From positions 1 through 64,000 of the forward strand of contig JACKMB010000004.1 in assembly GCA_024235615.1 (NCBI GenBank): 64,000 bases of DNA. The letters are read 5' to 3'. The DNA is from Thauera sp. (GTDB lineage: Bacteria > Pseudomonadota > Gammaproteobacteria > Burkholderiales > Rhodocyclaceae). The translations under genes and the position numbers were made by a program. Of the stretch, positions 1-9,100 are shown in pieces (the first letter of the stretch is position 1; the number at the start of each line of letters is the position of its first letter). The notes under the pieces are model-generated. The model was not told the origin of the DNA, searched no databases, and saw only the letters and a program-made list of their open reading frames with translations.

Positions 1-408
1 TGACCGCTACGGGCTGAGCACTGGGATGTGGGATGTCGAGGTCAAAGGACGGCAACCGCTGCACTCCGGTCATTGAGGCGAAATACCCGAACGGCCGTTG
101 AGGGTCGGGTGCCGTCGCGTGCGCAGTGTCAAAGCTGACATGACGAATACATGAGATGGGCTGATGCTCGCCGTCCGGTCAGGCAGCTGCCCCCCTGCAG
201 GACTCACAGCAGTTGTATGCCACCCGTCATCCGAGACGTCAGTCGGCCTCATCCAGACCGGAACAATCTGGACGTGACGTCCGGCTGGCATTGCCGTGAT
301 CGAAATGGCGGCTAGTGACACGACTGTTGGGTCTACCCCATCGACCGGGCGCGGGACAAGCCACGTTGATCGGCTGACGGAATTTTCGGCGGTTCCGGCT
401 TAGAACCC
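1..408. other. Non-coding stretch downstream of the export cluster
   Basis: No convincing gene is visible. A minus-strand open frame of 83 codons exists (70-321), but it has no recognisable domain, signal sequence or ribosome site, and its composition looks like a chance frame in GC-rich DNA. The stretch lies beyond the 3' end of the M50 gene. I see no clear terminator hairpin here. Confidence 0.5.
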
Positions 409-2502
409 CTAGAACCCGCTTTCCCGAATCAGGACGGCAAGCGTGCCCCGGGCGGCTTCCCAGATCAGGCTGCGCGGTAACCCCTCGATACGGACTTGCC
501 CACGTAACTCCCGAAGTGTTGTAGGAGGCTCCAAGAGATGCAGGCGGACGCGGTAGAGCGCCTCACCCGGTACATCGTCGCGACCGTTCCATTTCGTCGA
601 GTAGAGTCCGCCATGGCGACTGTCGAGCATTGGATGCAACAGACGCTGCGCTCGCGTGGAATCCACTTCCAGCACCTGCGCCGGTAGCGCAGAAAGTGCG
701 CCCTCCGGTAGAAAGCTCGCCGGCGCCCCGATCTGTATACGGTCGACAAGTCTCTGATCCACATAGGCGTCTACCACCCAGTTCGAAGGGTCGATCAGCA
801 CGCCGAGGGGTTCGTGCACACTCAGCCACACGCCGGGCTTGAGAGCGAAGTCCGTGTCGAGCCATATTCCTGAAAATCCGGCCGGGATGTGCAGGCGTCC
901 TCGCTCCTCCGAGACGGCACGTGCCTCGGCCTGTTGCTCGCGCAGCCTTCCTGTCAAGGCGAGTTCCTGCTTGCGGCCCTCCTCCCTCAACTCGATGAGG
1001 CCGGAAAGGCGTTGTTCCAGGTTGCCCGCTGCCGTCCACGCCTGGGACTCGCGCACGGCAAGGTCCGGGGTATCGAAGCGCGCTAGCACGGCACCCTCCT
1101 CGACAGGACCTGTCGTCCGGATTTCCACGAGCCGTGCCGGGAAAGGAGCAAACACCAGTTGCTGACGTTCGGCATGGGCGACACCCGTAGTAACGATGTC
1201 CATACGCCAGGGTAGCGCGAGCAATACTCCACTGGTCAGCAGAACCAGCCACAGACGGGTTCGACGGCCAACGGACACCTGTTTCCAGCGCTTTTTCCAC
1301 ACGGATAGTTCCGACCAGATTGGTTTGAGGATGAACCAGGTGATCTCCACCAACATCAGGAAAATTCCCAGCGCCTTGAAGAAGAAGGCATAGACCGCCC
1401 AGGCGATGCCGAGGAACAACAGCAGTCGGTAAAGCCAGGTCGAGAAGGCGAAGGCGACCAGCGCCCGACGCGTGCGCGCAGCAAACGGCTCGGGCCAGGG
1501 GTCGTCGAGCCCCAGCAGGTGGTGACGAAGCCAGACGCGGGCATGAGCCCCGGCACGTTCATGAAGGTTCGGGAAGTCAAGCACGTCAGACAGGATGAAA
1601 TAGCCATCGAAGCGCATGAACGGGCTGGCATTGAGCAACACCGTGAGCACCCAGCCTGTCGTTGCCAGATAGAGGGCCGCCTGGCGCAACGCGCCGTCGT
1701 CCAGCAGCGCCCAGGCCAGCGTCGACAGCCCGGCTAGTGCCAGTTCGATGCCGATACCGGCGCTTGAAACAGCCAACCGCTGGCGGTGGGAACGTAGCCG
1801 CCACGACTCGCCAGTATCGGTGTACAGCATCGGCCACATGACGAGAAAGGCCACGCCCATGTGTGCAACCCGCACGCCGAGCCGGGTAGCGACGAGCGCA
1901 TGCCCGAGCTCGTGCAGGGTCTTGGAGACGATCAACGCGATCACGAAGCCCACCACGCCGCCCGGGGTGAGAATATCCAGCACGCTGTGGGTGAAGCGCT
2001 CCCACTGACGGGCCACCAGCACAAGTCCGAGCAGCGTGGCGGCGAACACCAGCACCAGCGCCTGGGCTGAAAACAGAGGCTCGGCGAATCGAGCCAAGCG
2101 CTCGAGAACGCGCTGGGGCCGCACGAGTGGAACACGGATGAAGAGATAGTGATGCAGCCACCAGCGCCAATGGCGCCAGCCTGGCTGGCTTGCCTGCTGC
2201 GCCATGCGCTCGCGCCCTTCGGCAGACGGCAGCAGGAGTTGGTGACGCTCGAGGAAGCGGCCGAACGCCTCGATCTGGGCGCCATCGACCACCAGCGGCG
2301 TGTTCGCCTCGATGTCTGCGGCAATCCGCTCCGGATCGCCTGGCCAGCGCAGCAGACATTCGTACTCCAGCCAGCCAATGCGGTAGAAGCGATTGACGAC
2401 GGGGTCCTGGATTGCCCAGCAGGGCGACCCGTCACGCGCCGGCCCGGAATCGTAGAGGCGCAGATCCTGGCGCAGGGGCTCGAAGGCCAGCCCAGCGGTC
2501 AT
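409..2502 (-). CDS. M50 site-2-type zinc metalloprotease fused to an HlyD-like barrel
   Basis: 697-residue polytopic membrane protein. The zinc motif HELGH lies near residues 197-201 inside a hydrophobic segment. A later RFDGYF stretch (about residues 298-303) matches the second metal-binding motif of the M50 family. After a second set of membrane segments (to about residue 440) the C-terminal third is periplasmic and resembles an HlyD/biotinyl-lipoyl half-barrel (VEEGAVLARFDTPDL), as in the annotated group of 'putative peptide zinc metalloproteases'. The chosen ATG at 2502 overlaps the stop of the upstream adaptor gene as TAATG, indicating translational coupling; a GTG at 2517 is an alternative. 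Last gene of the block. Inferred role: inner-membrane component, possibly processing or handing over the giant repeat protein. The substrate is unknown. Confidence 0.85.
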   Translation of the reverse strand: MTAGLAFEPLRQDLRLYDSGPARDGSPCWAIQDPVVNRFYRIGWLEYECLLRWPGDPERIAADIEANTPLVVDGAQIEAFGRFLERHQLLLPSAEGRERMAQQASQPGWRHWRWWLHHYLFIRVPLVRPQRVLERLARFAEPLFSAQALVLVFAATLLGLVLVARQWERFTHSVLDILTPGGVVGFVIALIVSKTLHELGHALVATRLGVRVAHMGVAFLVMWPMLYTDTGESWRLRSHRQRLAVSSAGIGIELALAGLSTLAWALLDDGALRQAALYLATTGWVLTVLLNASPFMRFDGYFILSDVLDFPNLHERAGAHARVWLRHHLLGLDDPWPEPFAARTRRALVAFAFSTWLYRLLLFLGIAWAVYAFFFKALGIFLMLVEITWFILKPIWSELSVWKKRWKQVSVGRRTRLWLVLLTSGVLLALPWRMDIVTTGVAHAERQQLVFAPFPARLVEIRTTGPVEEGAVLARFDTPDLAVRESQAWTAAGNLEQRLSGLIELREEGRKQELALTGRLREQQAEARAVSEERGRLHIPAGFSGIWLDTDFALKPGVWLSVHEPLGVLIDPSNWVVDAYVDQRLVDRIQIGAPASFLPEGALSALPAQVLEVDSTRAQRLLHPMLDSRHGGLYSTKWNGRDDVPGEALYRVRLHLLEPPTTLRELRGQVRIEGLPRSLIWEAARGTLAVLIRESGF

Positions 2503-3845
2503 TACCAGCCGCTCCACTCACGCAAGGTGGCAAGGGGACGGCGCAGCAGGTAATAGCCAAGCACCACCCAGCCACCGTAAAGCTTCGCCGTTCCCTTGAG
2601 TCCGATGCGGGCATCGTTTCCGTCGAGATCGGCGCGCAATCGATAGCTGGCCACGCCTTCCGGAGACAGCGTTGCCTGATAACTTGTCTCGGTAACTCGA
2701 CCTTTCAGCGGCGACAGCGGACGCACGGTGAGGAACAGCTTGACCGGTGCGCCCACCTCCAGTGCGATCGCATCGGCCACTGGCAGATGAACCAGCATGG
2801 CCGGCTTGGCAGGGTCGGCCAGTAGCATGATTCGCTCGCCCGTCATCACCGGCCTGCCTTGCCACTCGTCGGCATCCGCGAATACCGCAATGCCATCGTA
2901 GGGAGCCAACGCATGCACGCGCTCGAGCTGGGCCTGCACCGCGGCCAGCTCGGCGCGCCGCTCCTGGGTGCGCCCGATCAATGCCGCCAGTTCCGCCTTA
3001 CTGCGGCTGTCATCGAAGGACATCTGCGTGGCTGAGAGCAACTCCGCATCAGCCACGGCCACGGATTGGCGAACGACCTCCAGACGGTTGCGCAGCGTAG
3101 TGTCGTCGAGCGAGAACAGGGGGTCGCCGGCCTGCACGACCTGATTCGGACGCACGTGCACCGTGCTGACCACGCCATCCAGTGCGGCGGTGATCGCCAC
3201 CGCTTCCAGGGGCACGACCTCGCCCGGCGCCAGTGCCGTCTGCCGCACGGGCAGGAGGAAGAAGAGCAGCAACGCGACGACGACGAGCCGCCGCTTTGCC
3301 ACACCCAATGCCTGCCATCGCTCACGCAGACTGGGGCGATGAACGCCCGCGAGCATCTCCCAGCAATACGCCCAAGTCTGGCTGACCCTCGTCAGCAAGG
3401 CCGCGGCTTCCGGCGCGGGTGGCTGCTCGAGCAGGAACAACACCCAGCCCAGTGGTTGGCCATTACGCCTCGATAGCCGCAACACGCAGACGCCGGCAGG
3501 CCACCACTCGCGCCAGCCATCGGCCACGTCGGCCGGCGCCCCTGCGAGCACCTCGTCGCTCGGCGCGAACCAGCCGCCCGCGGGCAGACACTCGCGCACC
3601 CAGGGCCAGCTGCGCCTGAGCCACAGGAGATAGGGACTGTCCTCCTCCGGCTTGGCGAGACCCGATACCGTGAGCACACGGCCCCCTTCCCCCAACACCA
3701 GTGCCTGTCGAAACCCCAGGAGAGGATGGGCATCGTTCGCCATGCTGAAGCACAGTTCAGCGACGCTCCCTGCGCTACGGGCGCGCGCCTCCAGTTCGGC
3801 CGCAAAGGCCGACAAAGTCTGCTCTTCGCTCATGCTACGCGCCAC
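2502..3845 (-). CDS. HlyD-family adaptor with a long cytoplasmic N-terminal domain
   Basis: 447 residues. The first ~190 residues are soluble and GAF-like in character (my impression, not a firm assignment). One membrane segment follows (VVVALLLFFLLPV, about residues 188-200), then a barrel-sandwich/HlyD domain (PLEAVAITAALDGVVSTVHV ...) with a short coiled coil. HlyD-type proteins bridge an inner-membrane transporter to a TolC-type channel. The start may be the GTG at 3845 or the ATG at 3833 four codons later. The gene lies 4 bp from the preceding adaptor gene and overlaps the M50 gene at its stop codon. Two adaptors in one operon, one with a cytoplasmic sensory-like domain, is unusual for a classical type I secretion system. 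Confidence 0.8.
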   Translation of the reverse strand: MARSMSEEQTLSAFAAELEARARSAGSVAELCFSMANDAHPLLGFRQALVLGEGGRVLTVSGLAKPEEDSPYLLWLRRSWPWVRECLPAGGWFAPSDEVLAGAPADVADGWREWWPAGVCVLRLSRRNGQPLGWVLFLLEQPPAPEAAALLTRVSQTWAYCWEMLAGVHRPSLRERWQALGVAKRRLVVVALLLFFLLPVRQTALAPGEVVPLEAVAITAALDGVVSTVHVRPNQVVQAGDPLFSLDDTTLRNRLEVVRQSVAVADAELLSATQMSFDDSRSKAELAALIGRTQERRAELAAVQAQLERVHALAPYDGIAVFADADEWQGRPVMTGERIMLLADPAKPAMLVHLPVADAIALEVGAPVKLFLTVRPLSPLKGRVTETSYQATLSPEGVASYRLRADLDGNDARIGLKGTAKLYGGWVVLGYYLLRRPLATLREWSGW

Positions 3846-3849
3846 GACC

Positions 3850-4617
3850 TCACGGATTCAGGCGGAAGTGCGCCACTCCGCTCATCCCGGCCAGCAGCTC
3901 TGGCTGGTTACCGGCCATACGTGCCTCGAGTTCGACGGTCTGGGCAACCGCATCGACACGGGCGTTGATCGCCGTCACCTTGGCCGGATAAGTGCTACCG
4001 GTTTCATTGATCCTCACCTCGAAGGGTGTGCCGATCTGCAACTGGCTGAGCCAGCGCGAGGGAACGTTCAGTCGCAGCTTGAGCGGCCCGTCACTGACGA
4101 GCTCGACGAGCGGCGCACCGGCGCTGACGCCTTGGTGTGCCTTGACGTGCACCCGTACTACCCTGCCCGAGAACGGGGCAGTCACGGCACACTGCGCCAA
4201 CTGCGCGCGTGACAAGGCAATCGCGGCCTTCGCCTTGTTCGCTTCCGCGACGGCCAGTGACACTTCGACGTCGCCTGCGGCCTCGAGCTTGCGCAAGCGT
4301 TGCTTGGCCCCCAGTGTTTCGGTTGCTGCAGCATGCTCTGCACGCGCCATGTCGAGCCGTGCTGCCGCCTCCGCGCAATCGAACGCCACCACTGTCCTGC
4401 CCTTCTCCACCCGGGCACCAAGTTGTGCCTGCAGGTGCGAAATGCGACCGGCCATCTGCGCCGTCAGCGTGGTTTCCAGCTCCGGACTGAGGAGCACACG
4501 GATGGCGTTGCCCCCCTCGACGGACGCATTGTCCTGCTGAACGGCCGGCTGGGCGTGCGCAATTCCGGTGGCGACCAGCAGGCAAGCAGCGAGCAGGTGC
4601 TTGAATCTCTTCTTCAT
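3850..4617 (-). CDS. Periplasmic HlyD/RND-type adaptor protein
   Basis: 255 residues with a Sec signal (MKKRFKHLLAACLLVATGIAHA, cleavage after AHA). A biotinyl-lipoyl-like half (ISHLQAQLGARVEKGRTVVAFD), a short alpha-helical hairpin rich in Ala/Glu/Lys and the second lipoyl half (APFSGRVVRVHVKAHQGV) are followed by a beta-barrel. This is the domain order of membrane-fusion proteins, though shorter than typical RND adaptors (350-400 residues). It starts 6 bp after the TolC gene stop and ends 4 bp before the next adaptor's GTG start, so it is part of the same transcript. It probably connects the M50/HlyD inner-membrane parts with the TolC-like channel. Confidence 0.85.
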   Translation of the reverse strand: MKKRFKHLLAACLLVATGIAHAQPAVQQDNASVEGGNAIRVLLSPELETTLTAQMAGRISHLQAQLGARVEKGRTVVAFDCAEAAARLDMARAEHAAATETLGAKQRLRKLEAAGDVEVSLAVAEANKAKAAIALSRAQLAQCAVTAPFSGRVVRVHVKAHQGVSAGAPLVELVSDGPLKLRLNVPSRWLSQLQIGTPFEVRINETGSTYPAKVTAINARVDAVAQTVELEARMAGNQPELLAGMSGVAHFRLNP

Positions 4618-4623
4618 ACGCTC

Positions 4624-6159
4624 TCAATCCTGCGTCGCAGTCTTGAAGACATGCGCCTGCCAATCGGCCATCGTTCCCTTCATGGCCGCGGCCAGTGCCG
4701 GAATGCCGTGGCTATCGATCGTCGCCGGCAACACGTCGAGCCCGACGGAGTTGTAGACCCGACCCCACGCTGCCTGGGCGTTGGAGTACGCCGCATAGCG
4801 CTGGTACTCGGCAAGAAGGGCTCGCGCTTCGGAACGGATGACCTCCAGTTCAGAGTCGAAGCGACTTTGCGCCGCTGCCTTGGCGAAGTTGTGCAGGCGC
4901 TGATCCACCCTGAGGCTTTCCTCCGCGTACTTGAGCTCAGCCAGGGAAAGGCCATAACGCTGCACGCCAACCCGCACCTGCGTCAGCACCGCCATCGACA
5001 AGGCCATCCGGCGCATGTCGTCGGTCTCGTTCTGGTGCTCGTGGGCACGCTGCAGCGACGGGTACTGCGTGAGTTTGAGGATGTTCCAGGACAGCCGGAG
5101 CCCGACATCGGTCCAGTCGCTGTTGTAGTTGTACTTGTTGCTGTCGTACTGCCAGCCCGCATCCAGGCTCAGATTCGGCCACAACAGCAACTTGGCCGCC
5201 TTGATGTCGTTCTCGGTCACCCGGCGGCGATACCATTCCTCCATGATCTCGGGGCGCTTCTCGAGCGCCATCAGTTCGAGTTCGTCGATGTTGGCCGGCA
5301 CGGGTGGCAGAGGCATTTCAGCCTCGTCTGCCAAAGTGTAGGCGGTGCCCGGTGGGATGGACATCAGCGCGTTCAGCTCTGCACGGGCCAACTCGAGATC
5401 CTGGCGGCGCAGGGTCAGCAAATTGACCGCATCGAGCAGTGCACGCTGGTAGGCCAGCACCTGCGGCTGGGGCATCAGCCCCTCTGCCTCAACCTGCTTG
5501 GCTTGGTCGAGTGCCCGGTTGACCCGTTCAAGCAATGCGTCGACACGGCCGATCAGGCGTTGGGCCCCGAGGGCACGCCAGTAGCTGTTGCGCACGTCCT
5601 GCAGCACGTTCTGCACGACCTTGCGACGGCGCTCCTCGGCCATCAGCACCTGATCGGCCTTTTGCTGCGCGCGATAGTAGGAGACACCGAAGTCGAGCAC
5701 GCTCCATGAGAAGGTCAGGTTGGACAGGGTACGTTCGCGTTCCTGCGAGGTCGAAGGCCGCAGGGTCTCGATACGGTCCTCAATACCGATCGACCTGCCA
5801 CCAGAGTCGTTGTTGCGCCATGCGTAACCTGCGCCGGCAACGAGGCGCGGCAGCATCTCGTAGGTCGAAACCTCGTGCAGGCTTTTCGACAACGCGTTTT
5901 CCATCAGTTTGAGCTTGTAGTCCAGGTTGTACTTCAGCGCTCGCGCCGCCGCGTCATGGAAGGTGATCGGCCCGTTGATCGGCTCCTGATCGGCATACAT
6001 CTGGATGCGGTCCTGCGTTACACGGTCGCGGATCTCCTGCGACTCATACGGCTTCGGCGACAGGGAGCCGCAGCCGCTCAGAACCAGAGCAAGGCAGGCT
6101 CCGATCAGCATGGCAGGCTGGCGGAGGCGGGTTCTCAACTTCGTGTTATTGCTGTTCAT
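4624..6159 (-). CDS. TolC-family outer-membrane channel lipoprotein
   Basis: 511 residues. The chosen start (ATG at 6159) begins MNSNNTKLRTRLRQPAMLIG and leads into a lipobox ALVLSGC, so the mature protein is predicted to be a lipoprotein. Two long alpha-helical stretches with heptad character (for example ALDQAKQVEAEGLMPQPQV and YAEESLRVDQRLHNFAKAAA) and the repeated NALSK/NFAKA elements fit OEP/TolC family halves. The frame also opens 12 codons further upstream, but without a good signal sequence. It sits 35 bp downstream of the giant gene and 6 bp upstream of the adaptor gene. Expected role: outer-membrane exit duct of the export system. Confidence 0.85.
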   Translation of the reverse strand: MNSNNTKLRTRLRQPAMLIGACLALVLSGCGSLSPKPYESQEIRDRVTQDRIQMYADQEPINGPITFHDAAARALKYNLDYKLKLMENALSKSLHEVSTYEMLPRLVAGAGYAWRNNDSGGRSIGIEDRIETLRPSTSQERERTLSNLTFSWSVLDFGVSYYRAQQKADQVLMAEERRRKVVQNVLQDVRNSYWRALGAQRLIGRVDALLERVNRALDQAKQVEAEGLMPQPQVLAYQRALLDAVNLLTLRRQDLELARAELNALMSIPPGTAYTLADEAEMPLPPVPANIDELELMALEKRPEIMEEWYRRRVTENDIKAAKLLLWPNLSLDAGWQYDSNKYNYNSDWTDVGLRLSWNILKLTQYPSLQRAHEHQNETDDMRRMALSMAVLTQVRVGVQRYGLSLAELKYAEESLRVDQRLHNFAKAAAQSRFDSELEVIRSEARALLAEYQRYAAYSNAQAAWGRVYNSVGLDVLPATIDSHGIPALAAAMKGTMADWQAHVFKTATQD

Positions 6160-6194
6160 TGAAACTTCTCGGATCGAAAATGAAATATCGGTCA

Positions 6195-9100
6195 TCAGAC
6201 CTTGCGCGGAGCCAAGGGCAGCCGGCTCGCCCCGCTGCGCAGTTGTTCGGCAAAGGACGGGGCTCCGCCGCCGCTCGGGCGCGTTGATACGGCGGCCGGG
6301 CGGTCCGTTTCGGGCGGTGGCGTATCCGCATCGTCCGTCGGCACGGTAGCGGCCTCATCCGCGGTGGGTGTTGGCTGCGTGCCGTCTGCTTCTTGCTGCT
6401 TCAGCCAGCTGGGGATCTCGTGCTCGCCGTCGTGGAATAAACCGGGCTGGAGCAGGTAGCGATCGCTGTCCAACTCGATGCGTCCAAAACGCCCTTCCAC
6501 CATGCGATCAAAGTCGCTCGCCATGCGTTGCGAGTCGCGTACCGAATGAACGACGAAGAGGTTGGGATCAAAGCCAAGCCCCGCACCCAGGGAAATCGGG
6601 CGGTACTCGTCAGGCGTAACGGCACGGGGATCGCCGAAGGCGCGCGGATCGTCCTGAGCCCGCTCAGTCTGTGACACCACCACCTGCTGGTGCACATAGG
6701 TGATGGGATGGAAAGGCAGCGGCAACCTACGCACGTCATCGAAACGCTCGCCCGCGAAATAGGGACCGGGCTCGAGGATGACCGGGCTGCGGTCCAGCGG
6801 ATTCGCAGGCTGTAACACGTTTAGCGATGGCGCCGGCGGAACCACTTCGAATGGCGGCACGACGGACGGCGGGTTCTCCGGCACGACCGTGATGCGGACC
6901 GTCGCGGTCTCCGTCCTGCCGCCACTCTTTACCGTGTAGGAATAACTGTCCTCGCCGGAGAACCCTGGATTGGGCACATACGTGATGCTTCCATCCGGAT
7001 TGATCGCAATGCTGCCGTTTGCAGGCGGCGTGGTCGCCGTGATCGTCGCATCTGGGTTGCCGAAGCTGTCATTGCCCAGCACCGGCGTCGTCACCGGCCG
7101 GTTGGCCAGGGTGGAAGCGGTGTCATCGGCGACGTCCGCCACCGGGGTCACGACGATGGTCAGTGTTGCAATGGCCGTGCTGTTGCTGGCACCGGTGCCA
7201 TCGCTCACCACGTAGCTGACAACCGGAACGCTACCGTTCCAGTCCGGAACCGGCGTGAAGGTGTAACTGCCATCGGCATTCAGGGTGAGGCTACCCACGC
7301 CGGCGATGGTGGCGGTTTGGCCCGGTATGTAACTCACCCCTCCCACGATGAAACCCGTCACCGTCAGCGGATCGTTATCCGCATCACTGTCGGCCATATC
7401 ACCGCCCGTGCCGATCAACACGTTACCGCGGACCGGCGTGTCCTCCGGCGTGGTACGGACGTCGTCACGGGCCAGCGGCGGCGTACTCACCACCGTCACC
7501 GTCACCGTGGCCGTCTCCGTTACACCACCGCTGGTCACCATGTAGGTGTAGCTGTCGGCACCGAAGAAGCCCGGGTTCGGCGTGTAGGTGATCGTGTTGT
7601 CCGCGTTAATCGTCAGCGTGCCGTTGGACGGCGGCGTCGTGCCGGTCACCACGGGCGTCCCCTCGAAGCTGTCGTTCGCCAGCACCGGGATGGTCACCGG
7701 CATGCTCGGCCGGGTGGTCGCGGTGTCATCGGCGACGTCCGCCACCGGGGTCACGACGATGGTCAGTGTTGCAATGGCCGTGCTGTTGCTGGCACCGGTG
7801 CCATCGCTCACCACGTAGCTGACAACCGGAACGCTACCGTTCCAGTCCGGAACCGGCGTGAAGGTGTAACTGCCATCGGCATTCAGGGTGAGGCTACCCA
7901 CGCCGGCGATGGTGGCGGTTTGGCCCGGTATGTAACTCACCCCTCCCACGATGAAACCCGTCACCGTCAGCGGATCGTTATCCGCATCACTGTCGGCCAT
8001 ATCACCGCCCGTGCCGATCAACACGTTACCGCGGACCGGCGTGTCCTCCGGCGTGGTACGGACGTCGTCACGGGCCAGCGGCGGCGTACTCACCACCGTC
8101 ACCGTCACCGTGGCCGTCTCCGTTACACCACCGCTGGTCACCATGTAGGTGTAGCTGTCGGCACCGAAGAAGCCCGGGTTCGGCGTGTAGGTGATCGTGT
8201 TGTCCGCGTTAATCGTCAGCGTGCCGTTGGACGGCGGCGTCGTGCCGGTCACCACGGGCGTCCCCTCGAAGCTGTCGTTCGCCAGCACCGGGATGGTCAC
8301 CGGCATGCTCGGCCGGGTGGTCGCGGTGTCATCGGCGACGTCCGCCACCGGGGTCACGACGATGGTCAGTGTTGCAATGGCCGTGCTGTTGCTGGCACCG
8401 GTGCCATCGCTCACCACGTAGCTGACAACCGGAACGCTACCGTTCCAGTCCGGAACCGGCGTGAAGGTGTAACTGCCATCGGCATTCAGGGTGAGGCTAC
8501 CCACGCCGGCGATGGTGGCGGTTTGGCCCGGTATGTAACTCACCCCTCCCACGATGAAACCCGTCACCGTCAGCGGATCGTTATCCGCATCACTGTCGGC
8601 CATATCACCGCCCGTGCCGATCAACACGTTACCGCGGACCGGCGTGTCCTCCGGCGTGGTACGGACGTCGTCACGGGCCAGCGGCGGCGTACTCACCACC
8701 GTCACCGTCACCGTGGCCGTCTCCGTTACACCACCGCTGGTCACCATGTAGGTGTAGCTGTCGGCACCGAAGAAGCCCGGGTTCGGCGTGTAGGTGATCG
8801 TGTTGTCCGCGTTAATCGTCAGCGTGCCGTTGGACGGCGGCGTCGTGCCGGTCACCACGGGCGTCCCCTCGAAGCTGTCGTTCGCCAGCACCGGGATGGT
8901 CACCGGCATGCTCGGCCGGGTGGTCGCGGTGTCATCGGCGACGTCCACCACCGGCGTAACGATGATGGAGAGCGTGGCAGGGGCCGTGCTGTTGCTGGCC
9001 CCCCTTCCGTCGTCAATCGTGTAGGTGATATCCGGCACCGCGCCGTGCCAGTCAGCCACTGGCGTGAAGGTGTAAGCGCCTGTTTTATCGAACTGCAGCA

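Noticed and set aside
70-321. Small minus-strand gene at the left edge
   Set aside because: No ribosome site, domain or coding-like composition that I can defend.
7120-8928. Possible CRISPR-like repetition
   Set aside because: Units are 603 bp, contiguous and coding; there are no short repeats with unique spacers anywhere in the window.
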